From a virus: DNA of 38,722 bases. Shown here piece by piece: positions 1-6,868 of the stretch. Below the pieces are notes generated by a model. The model did no database searches and was not told the DNA's origin. It was given only the letters and a program-made list of their open reading frames with translations. Both the position numbers and the translations under genes were made by a program. The stretch lies in the IMG/VR virus record IMGVR_UViG_3300032238_000540, positions 1-38,722 of that record; one strand, given 5' to 3'. Every line of letters begins with the position of its first letter. Positions within the stretch are counted from its first letter, which is position 1.

Positions 1-545
1 AGCATACGGAATGCACCCTTAATCAATTGAGATTTAGTCATGTCCCGAACTTCTTTATCATTCAGAGCATCATTAATCTCTTTACTGGTTGAAAGCATAC
101 CCAAAGAGTCTAACACAAACATACAGGGTTTGCGTTCTCCTTCAGGTTTTTTTAAGTAAAGGTCAACTGCTTTTAATGCTTTTCCACGAAATTCCTCAAC
201 AGTAACAACATTAACAACCACAAGACGAGTAGTATCAATTCCACGGGATTCTAAAAGAGATTTGGTGATAGCTGCTTCAGTATCAAAATAGAGACAATAA
301 CCTTCAGGATTATTATCAAGAAAATTTTTAACCACTGCCAGGGAGAAGAAAGTTTTTCCCGTAGAACTTTCACCTGCAATTGCAGTAATCTTGTTACCAG
401 ATACACCACCAAAGATACTCCCACTGACAAGAGCATTAAATATGTACGAACCTGTGTCCACAAAAGTTTCAGTTTCATCAATATCTGCTGCCAGTTGTGT
501 GTATTCTCCACCGATTTCTTTTACAATATCTTTAAGGAAATCCAT
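1..545 (-). CDS. uvsX: UvsX RecA-like recombinase (3' part missing)
   Basis: RecA-family strand-exchange protein that coats ssDNA in phage recombination-dependent replication and repair, loaded by UvsY. The frame reads MDFLKDIVKEIGGEYTQLAA from an ATG at 545 and stays open to the window edge, so about 181 N-terminal residues are present (T4 UvsX is about 390 aa). A Walker A motif GESSTGKT lies near residue 60, followed by the RecA-type segment YCLYFDTEAA and a Walker B-like MFVLDSLGMLST. The start overlaps the gp43 stop by one base (TAATG), indicating translational coupling. The stop codon lies outside the window. Identification is strong from motifs and from its place after gene 43. Confidence 0.93.
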   Translation of the reverse strand, partial: MDFLKDIVKEIGGEYTQLAADIDETETFVDTGSYIFNALVSGSIFGGVSGNKITAIAGESSTGKTFFSLAVVKNFLDNNPEGYCLYFDTEAAITKSLLESRGIDTTRLVVVNVVTVEEFRGKALKAVDLYLKKPEGERKPCMFVLDSLGMLSTSKEINDALNDKEVRDMTKSQLIKGAFRM

Positions 546-3040
546 TAGCTAAAAAATAAATCAAGGTTAACAGTTTTTTCTACGTTCCAACCAATTGCAT
601 CAAGAATGATTTTCAATGGTTCTAGAAATGCTTTCTCAAATTGTAAGTCATAATCTATGTATTTGTCAATCCCAAGTTCCCTAGGGAAATCTTGAATAAA
701 TGAGATGATATTCTCATGAATAGTATTTGGTTTTTTTAAATAAACAAATTTAATCTTTTCACCATTCTGAATAAGAGAATACTTATTTGTAAGATTTTTT
801 TGTTTTATGTAATGATTAAAGAGCAATGCACCACGAACATGAATTGGAGTTCCTTTTGCATAAATTGTTGCTGATGATTTGTATTTGTTTACATCAGATG
901 CTGAACGAGGAAATGAAATTTGTTCAGGGGGAAGTTTTCTAAATTCCTCACGACTCTTATCAATAAAATTAATTACATCATCTTCAGTGCCATTCATCAT
1001 CAGTTTCAATGCATCCTTAATCATTGTGCGACAGGGGGCTGGAGTTGATGATTTAACTGCTTCGATACCCATAATCTTGAGTTTAGGTTGTTCATAACGA
1101 ACACCCTCACTATCCCAGACATTCAGGATATAACGTTTCTTAGCAGTCCAGATTCCACGGTCAGCAATGTTCTCCCGCTTCATCTGCATCTTCTGAGCAT
1201 ATGCATTCACATAGTTTGCCAGTTCTTGGTAGCAACTTTCAATATACTTTTCAAGTTCCACTTGAGCGACCTTATCAAGGAACGAGACAATGCTTTCAGT
1301 AGTTTTCGTTCTTCCCTCGTATACAGTTTCAACCAGAGGGCCCATATTAAGATAAATGGAATCGGTATCAGAAGCAATAACATAATCAATATCCTCAGTT
1401 TTAAGAAGTTTATTCAAATAAGAATTCATTTTATTTTCAATCCAACGAATTGCTACCTGACCACTCAGAGTAATGGCCTCAGCATTTGCCAACTTGTAAT
1501 AGCGAAAGTACTGGTTGCCGATAGCACCATAAGCTGAATTAAGAGAAATCTTTTTCGCCATTTGAATGTTATTGCATCGTGCAATTTCTTTCTCCAATTC
1601 TTTCGTCTTTGTTTTTTCATACTTTTTCTTTGCCTCAATCATTTTCTTTTTGAAAATGACACGTTCGTTATACATCTTCTCCATCAATTCGGGAAGCATT
1701 CCACGAAAATCTTTGCGATACATTGCACCATTTGCTGTTACAGCATAATCCTTATAAGAATTAAAATCAATTTCTTGATTTAGAATCTTATCTACAGATA
1801 CGGTAGGGTGCCTTTCATCTAAAAGAGTTTCTGGAGAAATATTATACATCATGATCAGGTGGGGATATAGACTGTTAAGGTCAAAATTAACCACCCAATC
1901 ATAAACGCCAGGAACTGGTTCTTTAACATATGCACCAGCATACTTCTCATCTTTTGCAGAACGTTCCTTTGGAGGAATTACAATATTACGTTTTTTAAGA
2001 TAATTATAAATGATATTGTCCCACATACGAACTTGATAGAATACATCAACAAAGTTAACCTTTGCATCATATGCCATTGTCAATGCAAGTTCAATCAGTT
2101 TCATCTTGTCTTCCAAACGGTCAACAAGTTCAACGTCAACAATGTTGTATTCTACAAACTTCTGCCAACCTTTTGAATAGAAGTCTTTAAAAGTGTCGTA
2201 TTCTGAGTGATCCAATTTTTTCTGACCAAGTTCAACCTCTGCAATGTGGTCAAGCCGGTAAGATTCTTGTGCTTTATAAGTAAACTTCTTATAAAGGTCA
2301 AGATAATCAAGCTGAGTAATCCCGCCAACATCGTAACAAATTTGTTTTCTACCGTTTACAAAAATTTCATTTTCAGTCACAAGACCCCAAGGAGAAAAGC
2401 GTTTCATTGCCTTCTCACTAATTACACGATTCAAACGACGACAAATATATGGAACGTCATAAAATTGAATGTTCCATCCAGTAATTACTTCTGGATTATT
2501 TGCATCCCAATAGTCAATGAAGTTCTGAAGCAGATGATACTCTGAAGAACATTCTACATATTTAACATTAGATTGCTTATTAACAAAAGGTTTAACACCC
2601 CAAGTTATAATATTTTTTGTAGTATAGTCTTGAATTGAAATGGTCAGAATTTCTTCTGATGCAGATGTTGTATCGGGAAATCCATTTTCAGATGCTACCT
2701 CAATATCAATCGTTACAAGTTTGATTTTAGAAATATCAAACTTAATTTCATCTTCAGGATATTTGTCCGAAATGTATTGAGACACATATCTATCATTACC
2801 ATAGATCTTGAAGTTATCTACATCTTCATACTTTTTATAAAACTCTCGACAGTCGCGTACAAAGCCGGGTTGAATTGGTTCTACAAATTCACCTTCAAGA
2901 GTTTTATATTTTGATTCTTTTTTAGAAGGAACAAAGAGAGTTGGAGTATACTCCTCTTTAAACATTACATGCTTACCATTTTCATAACCACGGACTAGGA
3001 ATTGATTCCCAATCAATTGCACATTGGTATAAAATCTCAT
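545..3040 (-). CDS. 43: Family B DNA polymerase gp43
   Basis: Replicative DNA polymerase with 3'-5' proofreading, 831 aa (T4 gp43 is 898). Exonuclease motifs are intact: Exo I IDIEVASENG near residue 111, Exo II GWNIQFYDVPYI, Exo III YNIVDVELVDRL. Polymerase motifs follow in order: motif A DLNSLYPHL near residue 384, motif B KKISLNSAYGAIGN, motif C ASDTDSIYLN near residue 557. The C-terminus ends in NLDLFFS, a plausible clamp-binding tail. The ATG at 3040 overlaps the stop of the upstream Sm-like gene by four bases (ATGA) and the gene ends overlapping the uvsX start, so the three are one transcription unit. No intein or split is visible. Confidence 0.98.
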   Translation of the reverse strand: MRFYTNVQLIGNQFLVRGYENGKHVMFKEEYTPTLFVPSKKESKYKTLEGEFVEPIQPGFVRDCREFYKKYEDVDNFKIYGNDRYVSQYISDKYPEDEIKFDISKIKLVTIDIEVASENGFPDTTSASEEILTISIQDYTTKNIITWGVKPFVNKQSNVKYVECSSEYHLLQNFIDYWDANNPEVITGWNIQFYDVPYICRRLNRVISEKAMKRFSPWGLVTENEIFVNGRKQICYDVGGITQLDYLDLYKKFTYKAQESYRLDHIAEVELGQKKLDHSEYDTFKDFYSKGWQKFVEYNIVDVELVDRLEDKMKLIELALTMAYDAKVNFVDVFYQVRMWDNIIYNYLKKRNIVIPPKERSAKDEKYAGAYVKEPVPGVYDWVVNFDLNSLYPHLIMMYNISPETLLDERHPTVSVDKILNQEIDFNSYKDYAVTANGAMYRKDFRGMLPELMEKMYNERVIFKKKMIEAKKKYEKTKTKELEKEIARCNNIQMAKKISLNSAYGAIGNQYFRYYKLANAEAITLSGQVAIRWIENKMNSYLNKLLKTEDIDYVIASDTDSIYLNMGPLVETVYEGRTKTTESIVSFLDKVAQVELEKYIESCYQELANYVNAYAQKMQMKRENIADRGIWTAKKRYILNVWDSEGVRYEQPKLKIMGIEAVKSSTPAPCRTMIKDALKLMMNGTEDDVINFIDKSREEFRKLPPEQISFPRSASDVNKYKSSATIYAKGTPIHVRGALLFNHYIKQKNLTNKYSLIQNGEKIKFVYLKKPNTIHENIISFIQDFPRELGIDKYIDYDLQFEKAFLEPLKIILDAIGWNVEKTVNLDLFFS

Positions 3041-3288
3041 TTAATCAGTTTCTGGTATTTTTCAAGAAGAGTTGGTTTGGGATCTGCAAGAGTTAAAATC
3101 TTGTCAGATTGAATCATAAAAGTATTCTGAGAACTAAACTCCACCAACCAAGGTGACAAAGTTTCTGATGATTGATTTAAAATAAATGGTTCAATTAATT
3201 TACAATCAGGTTCTCCAATATCTGCGCCCACTTCTTCAATTTGCGACACCAGAATCTGGTTGTTCATCAACATTATCAGTTTGATCAT
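3037..3288 (-). CDS. Sm-like (LSm/Hfq-fold) protein, paralog A
   Basis: 83-aa protein that shares a layout with two other genes here (3236-3610 and 17947-18339): an opening strand with a polar turn (IKLIMLMNNQILVSQ), a central xEP segment, a conserved aromatic PW pair (LSPWLVEF), a strand ending near DKILTL and a C-terminal helix with a tyrosine (EKYQKLI). Sm-like proteins of cyanophage origin are known from structural genomics; assignment here rests on the shared pattern, not on a search. The start at 3288 is favoured over Met6 or Met8 because it preserves alignment with paralog B and has an AGGAG Shine-Dalgarno seven bases upstream. It overlaps the 3' end of paralog B by 53 bases in another frame. 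RNA binding is an inference. Confidence 0.72.
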   Translation of the reverse strand: MIKLIMLMNNQILVSQIEEVGADIGEPDCKLIEPFILNQSSETLSPWLVEFSSQNTFMIQSDKILTLADPKPTLLEKYQKLIK

Positions 3289-3610
3289 TTTCTTTCTCCT
3301 TTAATACATCTAAGACTTTAACAGTATACATTTTTACTAATTGATCAATTGGATCTGCAAAACCAACAGGGTAATCAATTGGGACAACAATATTTTCATT
3401 TGTTGAAAGAGGAACCCATGGATATAAACTAATATCAAAAGATGTTGGTTCACCAGAAACAATGAAATCCTCAGAACTAATCCGTTTCATATGAATAGTG
3501 CATGGCCTTGTCAGTGAATAAGCAACTGACTTGTCATCTTCTCCCACTATTTCGTGAACATCAGAAATGATTTGTTCCCCGGATCTCAATAATACAATTT
3601 TAATTGACAT
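3236..3610 (-). CDS. Sm-like (LSm/Hfq-fold) protein, paralog B
   Basis: 124-aa protein opening with IKIVLLRSGEQIISDVHEIV, then RPCTIHM, a YPWVPL motif, and a C-terminal helix with a tyrosine (VKMYTVKVLDVL); the last 20 residues are a charged Asp/Glu/Asn-rich tail (KEKENDQTDNVDEQPDSGVAN region). It matches paralogs at 3037-3288 and 17947-18339 in strand order and in the PW pair. First gene of the unit driven by the promoter at 3632-3660, with GAGGTGAG upstream of the ATG at 3610. If it is an Sm-like RNA binder, it is well placed to act early and next to DNA polymerase. Function unknown; family call is moderate. Confidence 0.72.
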   Translation of the reverse strand: MSIKIVLLRSGEQIISDVHEIVGEDDKSVAYSLTRPCTIHMKRISSEDFIVSGEPTSFDISLYPWVPLSTNENIVVPIDYPVGFADPIDQLVKMYTVKVLDVLKEKENDQTDNVDEQPDSGVAN

Positions 3611-3631
3611 AATACTTTCTCACCTCACAGT

Positions 3632-3660
3632 ATTTTAGCAAAAAAAAGGAGGGGCGTCAA
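3632..3660 (-). promoter_or_regulatory. Host-type (sigma70-like) promoter before Sm-like B/gp43/uvsX
   Basis: On the minus strand: -35 TTGACG (3655-3660), 17-base spacer, -10 TAAAAT (3632-3637) with an extended TGC just upstream. Transcription would start near 3625, about 15 bases before the Sm-like B start. The -35 box is inside the descending arm of the terminator hairpin that ends the hsp20 unit, and its U-tract is the spacer. Likely an early promoter read by host polymerase. Confidence 0.75.
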
Positions 3661-3682
3661 CTGGTTTGTGCCAGTTGCCCCT
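3638..3682 (-). terminator. Rho-independent terminator after hsp20/53-aa ORF
   Basis: Minus-strand RNA forms AGGGGC-AACTGG / CCAGTT-G-CGCCCCT with a six-base loop and a three-base bulge, followed directly by a run of eight U residues. It lies about 30 bases after the stop of the 53-aa ORF and separates the hsp20 unit from the gp43 unit. Confidence 0.85.
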
Positions 3683-3710
3683 CTGCGGCGACGATATTCA
3701 AACCTATTTA

Positions 3711-3872
3711 TCATTCACGCTTTCTTTTAAAAGCGCAAACTTTCTTTTTCAATCCAGCATAAGAAATTTTTTTACCATAACAATGTTCTGGTTGATCGCT
3801 CATTTTTGTATCAGCACCAAAATCGCCTTTCATTTCTTGAATATCTTTTTTTAATTCATCAAATGATTTCAT
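3711..3872 (-). CDS. Small basic hypothetical protein (53 aa)
   Basis: Short ORF not matching a family I can name. It begins MKSFDELKKDIQEMKGDFG, contains two cysteines (EHCYGKK and KKVCAF) and ends in a lysine/arginine-rich tail (KRKRE). The ATG at 3872 lies inside the last codons of hsp20 (14-base overlap, different frame) and the stop at 3711 is about 30 bases before the terminator hairpin, so it fits as the last gene of the hsp20 unit. Amino acid composition looks protein-like rather than random. A GATAAATA late-promoter-like match overlaps its stop codon (3705-3712). Confidence 0.6.
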   Translation of the reverse strand: MKSFDELKKDIQEMKGDFGADTKMSDQPEHCYGKKISYAGLKKKVCAFKRKRE

Positions 3873-4302
3873 AGACTTTTTTCTTTTGATGCTCTGGAAT
3901 AACTCTATTTAGTTTAATTGTGAGTAAACCATCTACAAAAGAAACATCTCCAACTACAACATCATCAGAAAGTGTCCAAGTACGAGTAAAGGCTCTTTTA
4001 GCAAGTCCATGATGAACATATTGATATTCTGCATCATCAACTTTTTTTGCTTCAATCACAAGTTTATTATATTCAGTTGTGACTTCAATATCTTCTTTTT
4101 TGTATCCAGCAAGAGCAAGTTCTAAACGAAACTCTGTTTCGTTATCTTTAACTAGATTGTATGGTGGATAATTTGTAGGCGTCTCAAACGCACTATCAAA
4201 TCTCCTAAACCATTCATCCAATCCAATACTATTCCTTTGAATTGTTGACAAATACTTTTCTGTTTCTGGTGCAGATAAAGTAATCGAGCTAGTTCCAAAC
4301 AT
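3859..4302 (-). CDS. hsp20: Small heat-shock protein Hsp20 (alpha-crystallin family)
   Basis: 147-aa ATP-independent chaperone of the sHSP family, common to T4-like cyanophages and thought to protect phage or host proteins, perhaps during assembly. The alpha-crystallin domain runs from about residue 45 to the C-terminus: FRLELALAGYKKEDIEVT, VIEAKKVDD, AFTRTWTLSDDVVV and the terminal-strand GLLTIKLNRVIPE. The N-terminal arm ends with a typical WFRRFDSAFE helix. The start at 4302 has a near-perfect Shine-Dalgarno AAGGAGGT six bases upstream. A hairpin at 4325-4358 occupies the leader. The unit is insulated by terminators on both sides. Confidence 0.93.
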   Translation of the reverse strand: MFGTSSITLSAPETEKYLSTIQRNSIGLDEWFRRFDSAFETPTNYPPYNLVKDNETEFRLELALAGYKKEDIEVTTEYNKLVIEAKKVDDAEYQYVHHGLAKRAFTRTWTLSDDVVVGDVSFVDGLLTIKLNRVIPEHQKKKVYEII

Positions 4303-4324
4303 GATAGACCTCCTTAAAGCGTCT

Positions 4325-4364
4325 TAGTAGTGATGGATCCTTTCGGCATCCACTACTAATTATA
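4325..4364 (-). promoter_or_regulatory. hsp20 leader: -10 box and hairpin
   Basis: A perfect -10 TATAAT (4359-4364) and, just before it, TATAAATC (4368-4375, 7 of 8 to the T4 late consensus) follow the regA terminator U-tract. Downstream is a hairpin with an 8-bp outer stem TAGTAGTG (4351-4358) / CACTACTA (4325-4332) and an inner GAT/ATC pairing. No good -35 is present. Whether the 5' arm is transcribed depends on which element sets the start: late-type initiation near 4362 would include the hairpin, -10-type initiation near 4352 would drop the 5' arm. Confidence 0.5.
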
Positions 4365-4374
4365 AGAGATTTAT

Positions 4375-4398
4375 AAAAAAAGGGAGTGTTGAACTCCC
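4375..4398 (-). terminator. Rho-independent terminator after regA
   Basis: GGGAGT / ACTCCC six-bp stem with a five-base loop on the minus strand, then seven U residues; it begins about eight bases after the regA stop. It closes the replication operon that starts at the promoter at 9968-9996. Confidence 0.88.
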
Positions 4399-4405
4399 CA
4401 CAAAA

Positions 4406-4846
4406 TTATTCGGTTTCCTGTCCCTTACCTTTTTTACCAATATTATACTTTTGTTCCAAAATCCAATCTCCTTTGTCCTTATATGCAAGAACTTTGATTT
4501 GATTTAATGGAGCAATATCAGATACAGAATCTTCTTTTACAATAGTAATAAGACCCCAATCTGCAAGCAGACGAGTGATGCGATTACGACGCTGAACATC
4601 ATTGATAGTTAGATTTGCGTGTTTGCCGTCAAGAGCAAAGAGTTCTTTAAAGTGGACAACATAGTAGCGTCCTTGCTTATGAAGAATATGGCAACTCTGG
4701 TAGAGTTTTTTCTCCTTTCTAGATGCCACTCCAATGCGAGTTAAGGTTTCACGAACTTTAAGAAAGTCATCTGGTTCGTTCAAAAGAACTTCCACCATCA
4801 TATCAGGGGCCCAGTTTACTTGTGGTTCAATTGTTTGGGTAGTCAT
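4406..4846 (-). CDS. regA: RegA translational repressor
   Basis: RNA-binding protein that represses early phage mRNAs in T4, including clamp and clamp-loader messages, by covering their start sites. 146 aa against 122 in T4; the extra length is an N-terminal extension of about 15 residues and a lysine-rich tail. Conserved core is clear: DDFLKVRETLTRIGVAS, LYQSCHILHKQGRYYVVHFK, RRNRITRLLADWGLI and the ending KYNIG. The ATG at 4846 overlaps the gp62 stop by four bases (ATGA), keeping the T4 order 45-44-62-regA. It is the last gene before a terminator, so it is made from the same message it may repress. Confidence 0.96.
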   Translation of the reverse strand: MTTQTIEPQVNWAPDMMVEVLLNEPDDFLKVRETLTRIGVASRKEKKLYQSCHILHKQGRYYVVHFKELFALDGKHANLTINDVQRRNRITRLLADWGLITIVKEDSVSDIAPLNQIKVLAYKDKGDWILEQKYNIGKKGKGQETE

Positions 4847-5226
4847 TTTTTTCCGCCAGTTTCAAGTCGTTGTTTAATGTAATTAATTTGTTCTTTTGAT
4901 AAAATTTTCAGAGCTTGTGATGCTTTCTCATTACTATATCCATAGTATGATTTAATACATTCTAAGTCCGTTACCTTATCCTTTCGGAGCCATGGAGAAA
5001 ATCTCTTCCGTTTCCTCAGAGTATTTATATAAAACGAATATTGCATATCCTTATCTAATGAATGATGCATATTCATCTCATTTGCAAAAAGAACGCAATC
5101 AATGTGTCCAGAAAGACATCGATTAATAATGTAGGGAGCATATTCTTTTTTTGCTGATGGATCTTCCATCAAATTTTCTTTGGTGAAATTAATTGAGTTC
5201 AACCAATCTTTAAGTTCGTAAGTCAT
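4843..5226 (-). CDS. 62: Clamp loader small subunit gp62
   Basis: Partner of the gp44 ATPase in loading the gp45 sliding clamp. 127 aa, shorter than T4 gp62 (187 aa). Recognised from ELKDWLNSINFTKENLM at the N-terminus, RCLSGHIDCVLFANEMN and the RKRKRFSPWLRK block, plus its position between gp44 and RegA. Overlaps both neighbours by ATGA-type junctions (5223-5226 and 4843-4846). Unlike T4, two extra genes lie between it and gene 44. Confidence 0.9.
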   Translation of the reverse strand: MTYELKDWLNSINFTKENLMEDPSAKKEYAPYIINRCLSGHIDCVLFANEMNMHHSLDKDMQYSFYINTLRKRKRFSPWLRKDKVTDLECIKSYYGYSNEKASQALKILSKEQINYIKQRLETGGKK

Positions 5227-6329
5227 CGTATAATTTGAATTTCATCATCATCAGTCCAAAGTTCTACTTTAGTTCGAAAGCGACCTTCTTCTTTTAGTTT
5301 CTCATATCTCTTGGTTGCTTTCTTCTTCCACCAAGAAATAATATTTTCTAGATAAAACTTATCCCAGTTTTGACCAGGACGAAGTTTATCTTGCTCACCA
5401 AGAATGACTTCACGCACATTCTCATAACCATAATCAGAAATATAAAATCTTTTCTTCTGAGTTAATGCAAATGCGGCATTGATTACTGAATTGAAGATTG
5501 CAAGTTTTTCTTGATCTTGAAGAGAATTACGAATAATAGAGATCATCTTTGTCTGGCGTTTCATCTTTTTAGATGATGCTTTATTGTCAGTCAGAGGTGT
5601 ATTATTATTCAAATAAGTAAATCTATCATGCAACCTATGAAATGCATCGTCATGAAGAAGTGGAAGAAACTTGCTTTCGGTCAGACCCTTGTACCGCATA
5701 AAGGGTTTCAGGCCATCGTACTGTGAGGCATCCGTAGTGGACCCATAGAGGGATGTGGTCTCGAACAAGGCAATATCCTTCTCAAAGACCTCATTGAGCG
5801 TCTCACGGGCATGATGGGAGCAGCACAGGAGTGCTAAGAGTTTGCCACCAAGATAGTTGTAACCGAAAGGTTGTGAAGGCACAATGACAAATCCCATGGC
5901 TGCATGGCGATTGAAAAGTGTCAAATCAGGTTGCTTACCCAACCAAAGATTACGTGGTTTTGAATTGATTACTGGAGAACCGAAACGAATAAACCCAATA
6001 ACAGTATTAGTATTTTCTTCATAAACAACCCACTTCAATTCCCTACCAGGAATATTCTGTTCATTATTATGAGAAGAAACTGCCATTAGAAGATTGGTAT
6101 AAAACTTCTGATCCAAACCACCCTTTCCAACTCGAACAATCTTAAACTTCATGTCCTCTGGATGAATATCTTGATTTAGGAATTCATCATGCAAAGGCAT
6201 AATGGAAGTATTAGATTTAATCACTTCCTTTTTTACAAATCTCAAGTAGTCTTCGATATTAGACATGTGAGAAAAGTATTTTATAAATTCATCTGCAGCC
6301 CAGACTGCATCACTTTCACTAATAATCAT
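5223..6329 (-). CDS. DUF4338/DruA-like protein in clamp-loader operon
   Basis: 368-aa protein of unknown function. The central part resembles the DUF4338 (Druantia DruA) layout: a substrate-like strand pair (VIGFIRFGSPV), a segment starting NRHAAMGFVIVPSQPFGYNY, LGGKLLALLCCS, then LFETTSLYGSTTDAS and MRYKGLTE, which parallels the family's N-x-FLI-P ... LLETFV ... Y-x-A-x-N-W-x-x-LG-x-T order. The helix after VPSQPFGYNYLGGK also recalls the GNAT acyl-CoA loop, so a GNAT-type fold is an alternative. The C-terminal 120 residues are basic (KKMKRQTK, WWKKKATKRYEKLK), suggesting nucleic-acid contact. It overlaps gp62 downstream and the cupin gene upstream by ATGA junctions. Family call is tentative. 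Confidence 0.5.
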   Translation of the reverse strand: MIISESDAVWAADEFIKYFSHMSNIEDYLRFVKKEVIKSNTSIMPLHDEFLNQDIHPEDMKFKIVRVGKGGLDQKFYTNLLMAVSSHNNEQNIPGRELKWVVYEENTNTVIGFIRFGSPVINSKPRNLWLGKQPDLTLFNRHAAMGFVIVPSQPFGYNYLGGKLLALLCCSHHARETLNEVFEKDIALFETTSLYGSTTDASQYDGLKPFMRYKGLTESKFLPLLHDDAFHRLHDRFTYLNNNTPLTDNKASSKKMKRQTKMISIIRNSLQDQEKLAIFNSVINAAFALTQKKRFYISDYGYENVREVILGEQDKLRPGQNWDKFYLENIISWWKKKATKRYEKLKEEGRFRTKVELWTDDDEIQIIR

Positions 6330-6868
6330 CTTTTATACATTGGGATACTTATACTTAACCTATCGGTAAGTGGTTCAAATAAATGATACTGTAATGACGG
6401 AATATAGATTGAATTTCCAGGTTCCAGTATGTGTTGTTCTTTGATTGTTACATTTGCATCTGGATAGCAACCAGTAGAGTTTCCATATTCATTATAAATG
6501 GTAACTTTAGATTTTCCAATACACTGAACGATTAAATTATCAGGTTTATCAGCATGAATTGAAAAAGATTTACTTCCAACTTTTCCAGTATAAATGTGTG
6601 CCTGAGCATCCACATTATGATCACTTTCAACTTCTTCGATTAATTGTCGTATAGAAGGAGTTACACAACTCCCATGAACAATAAATGTATAACAAAGTTC
6701 CCAGTACTGTTTAAGTTTTTGAATGTTAAAACGTTTTTCCCAGGGAGTTTCAATAATATAAATTTGCGAAGAAATTTTAGATCCAGTATTTGGATCTATC
6801 AATTCTAGAACATTGTCTGTTACAGTTGTGGTTTCTATAAAATACCAAAGTTCTAAAAAAGTAATCAT
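6326..6868 (-). CDS. Cupin/JmjC-like putative 2OG-Fe(II) oxygenase
   Basis: 180-aa protein with a double-stranded beta-helix signature: SFSIHADKPDNLIVQCIGKS (H-x-D followed by the Q-x-x-G-x-K strand typical of cupin_4/JmjC hydroxylases) and, 60 residues on, LEPGNSIYIPSLQYHLFEPL, where the histidine of QYH would be the third iron ligand. JmjC-like cupins of this type hydroxylate protein side chains, for example on ribosomal proteins; the substrate here is unknown. Co-translated with gp44 upstream and the DUF4338-like gene downstream (ATGA overlaps on both sides). A non-catalytic cupin remains possible. Confidence 0.6.
   Translation of the reverse strand: MITFLELWYFIETTTVTDNVLELIDPNTGSKISSQIYIIETPWEKRFNIQKLKQYWELCYTFIVHGSCVTPSIRQLIEEVESDHNVDAQAHIYTGKVGSKSFSIHADKPDNLIVQCIGKSKVTIYNEYGNSTGCYPDANVTIKEQHILEPGNSIYIPSLQYHLFEPLTDRLSISIPMYKR

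Noticed and set aside
3705-3712. GATAAATA late promoter after the 53-aa ORF
   Set aside because: A transcript from here would meet the terminator within about 20 bases, so a productive promoter is unlikely; kept only as part of the stop-overlap pattern.
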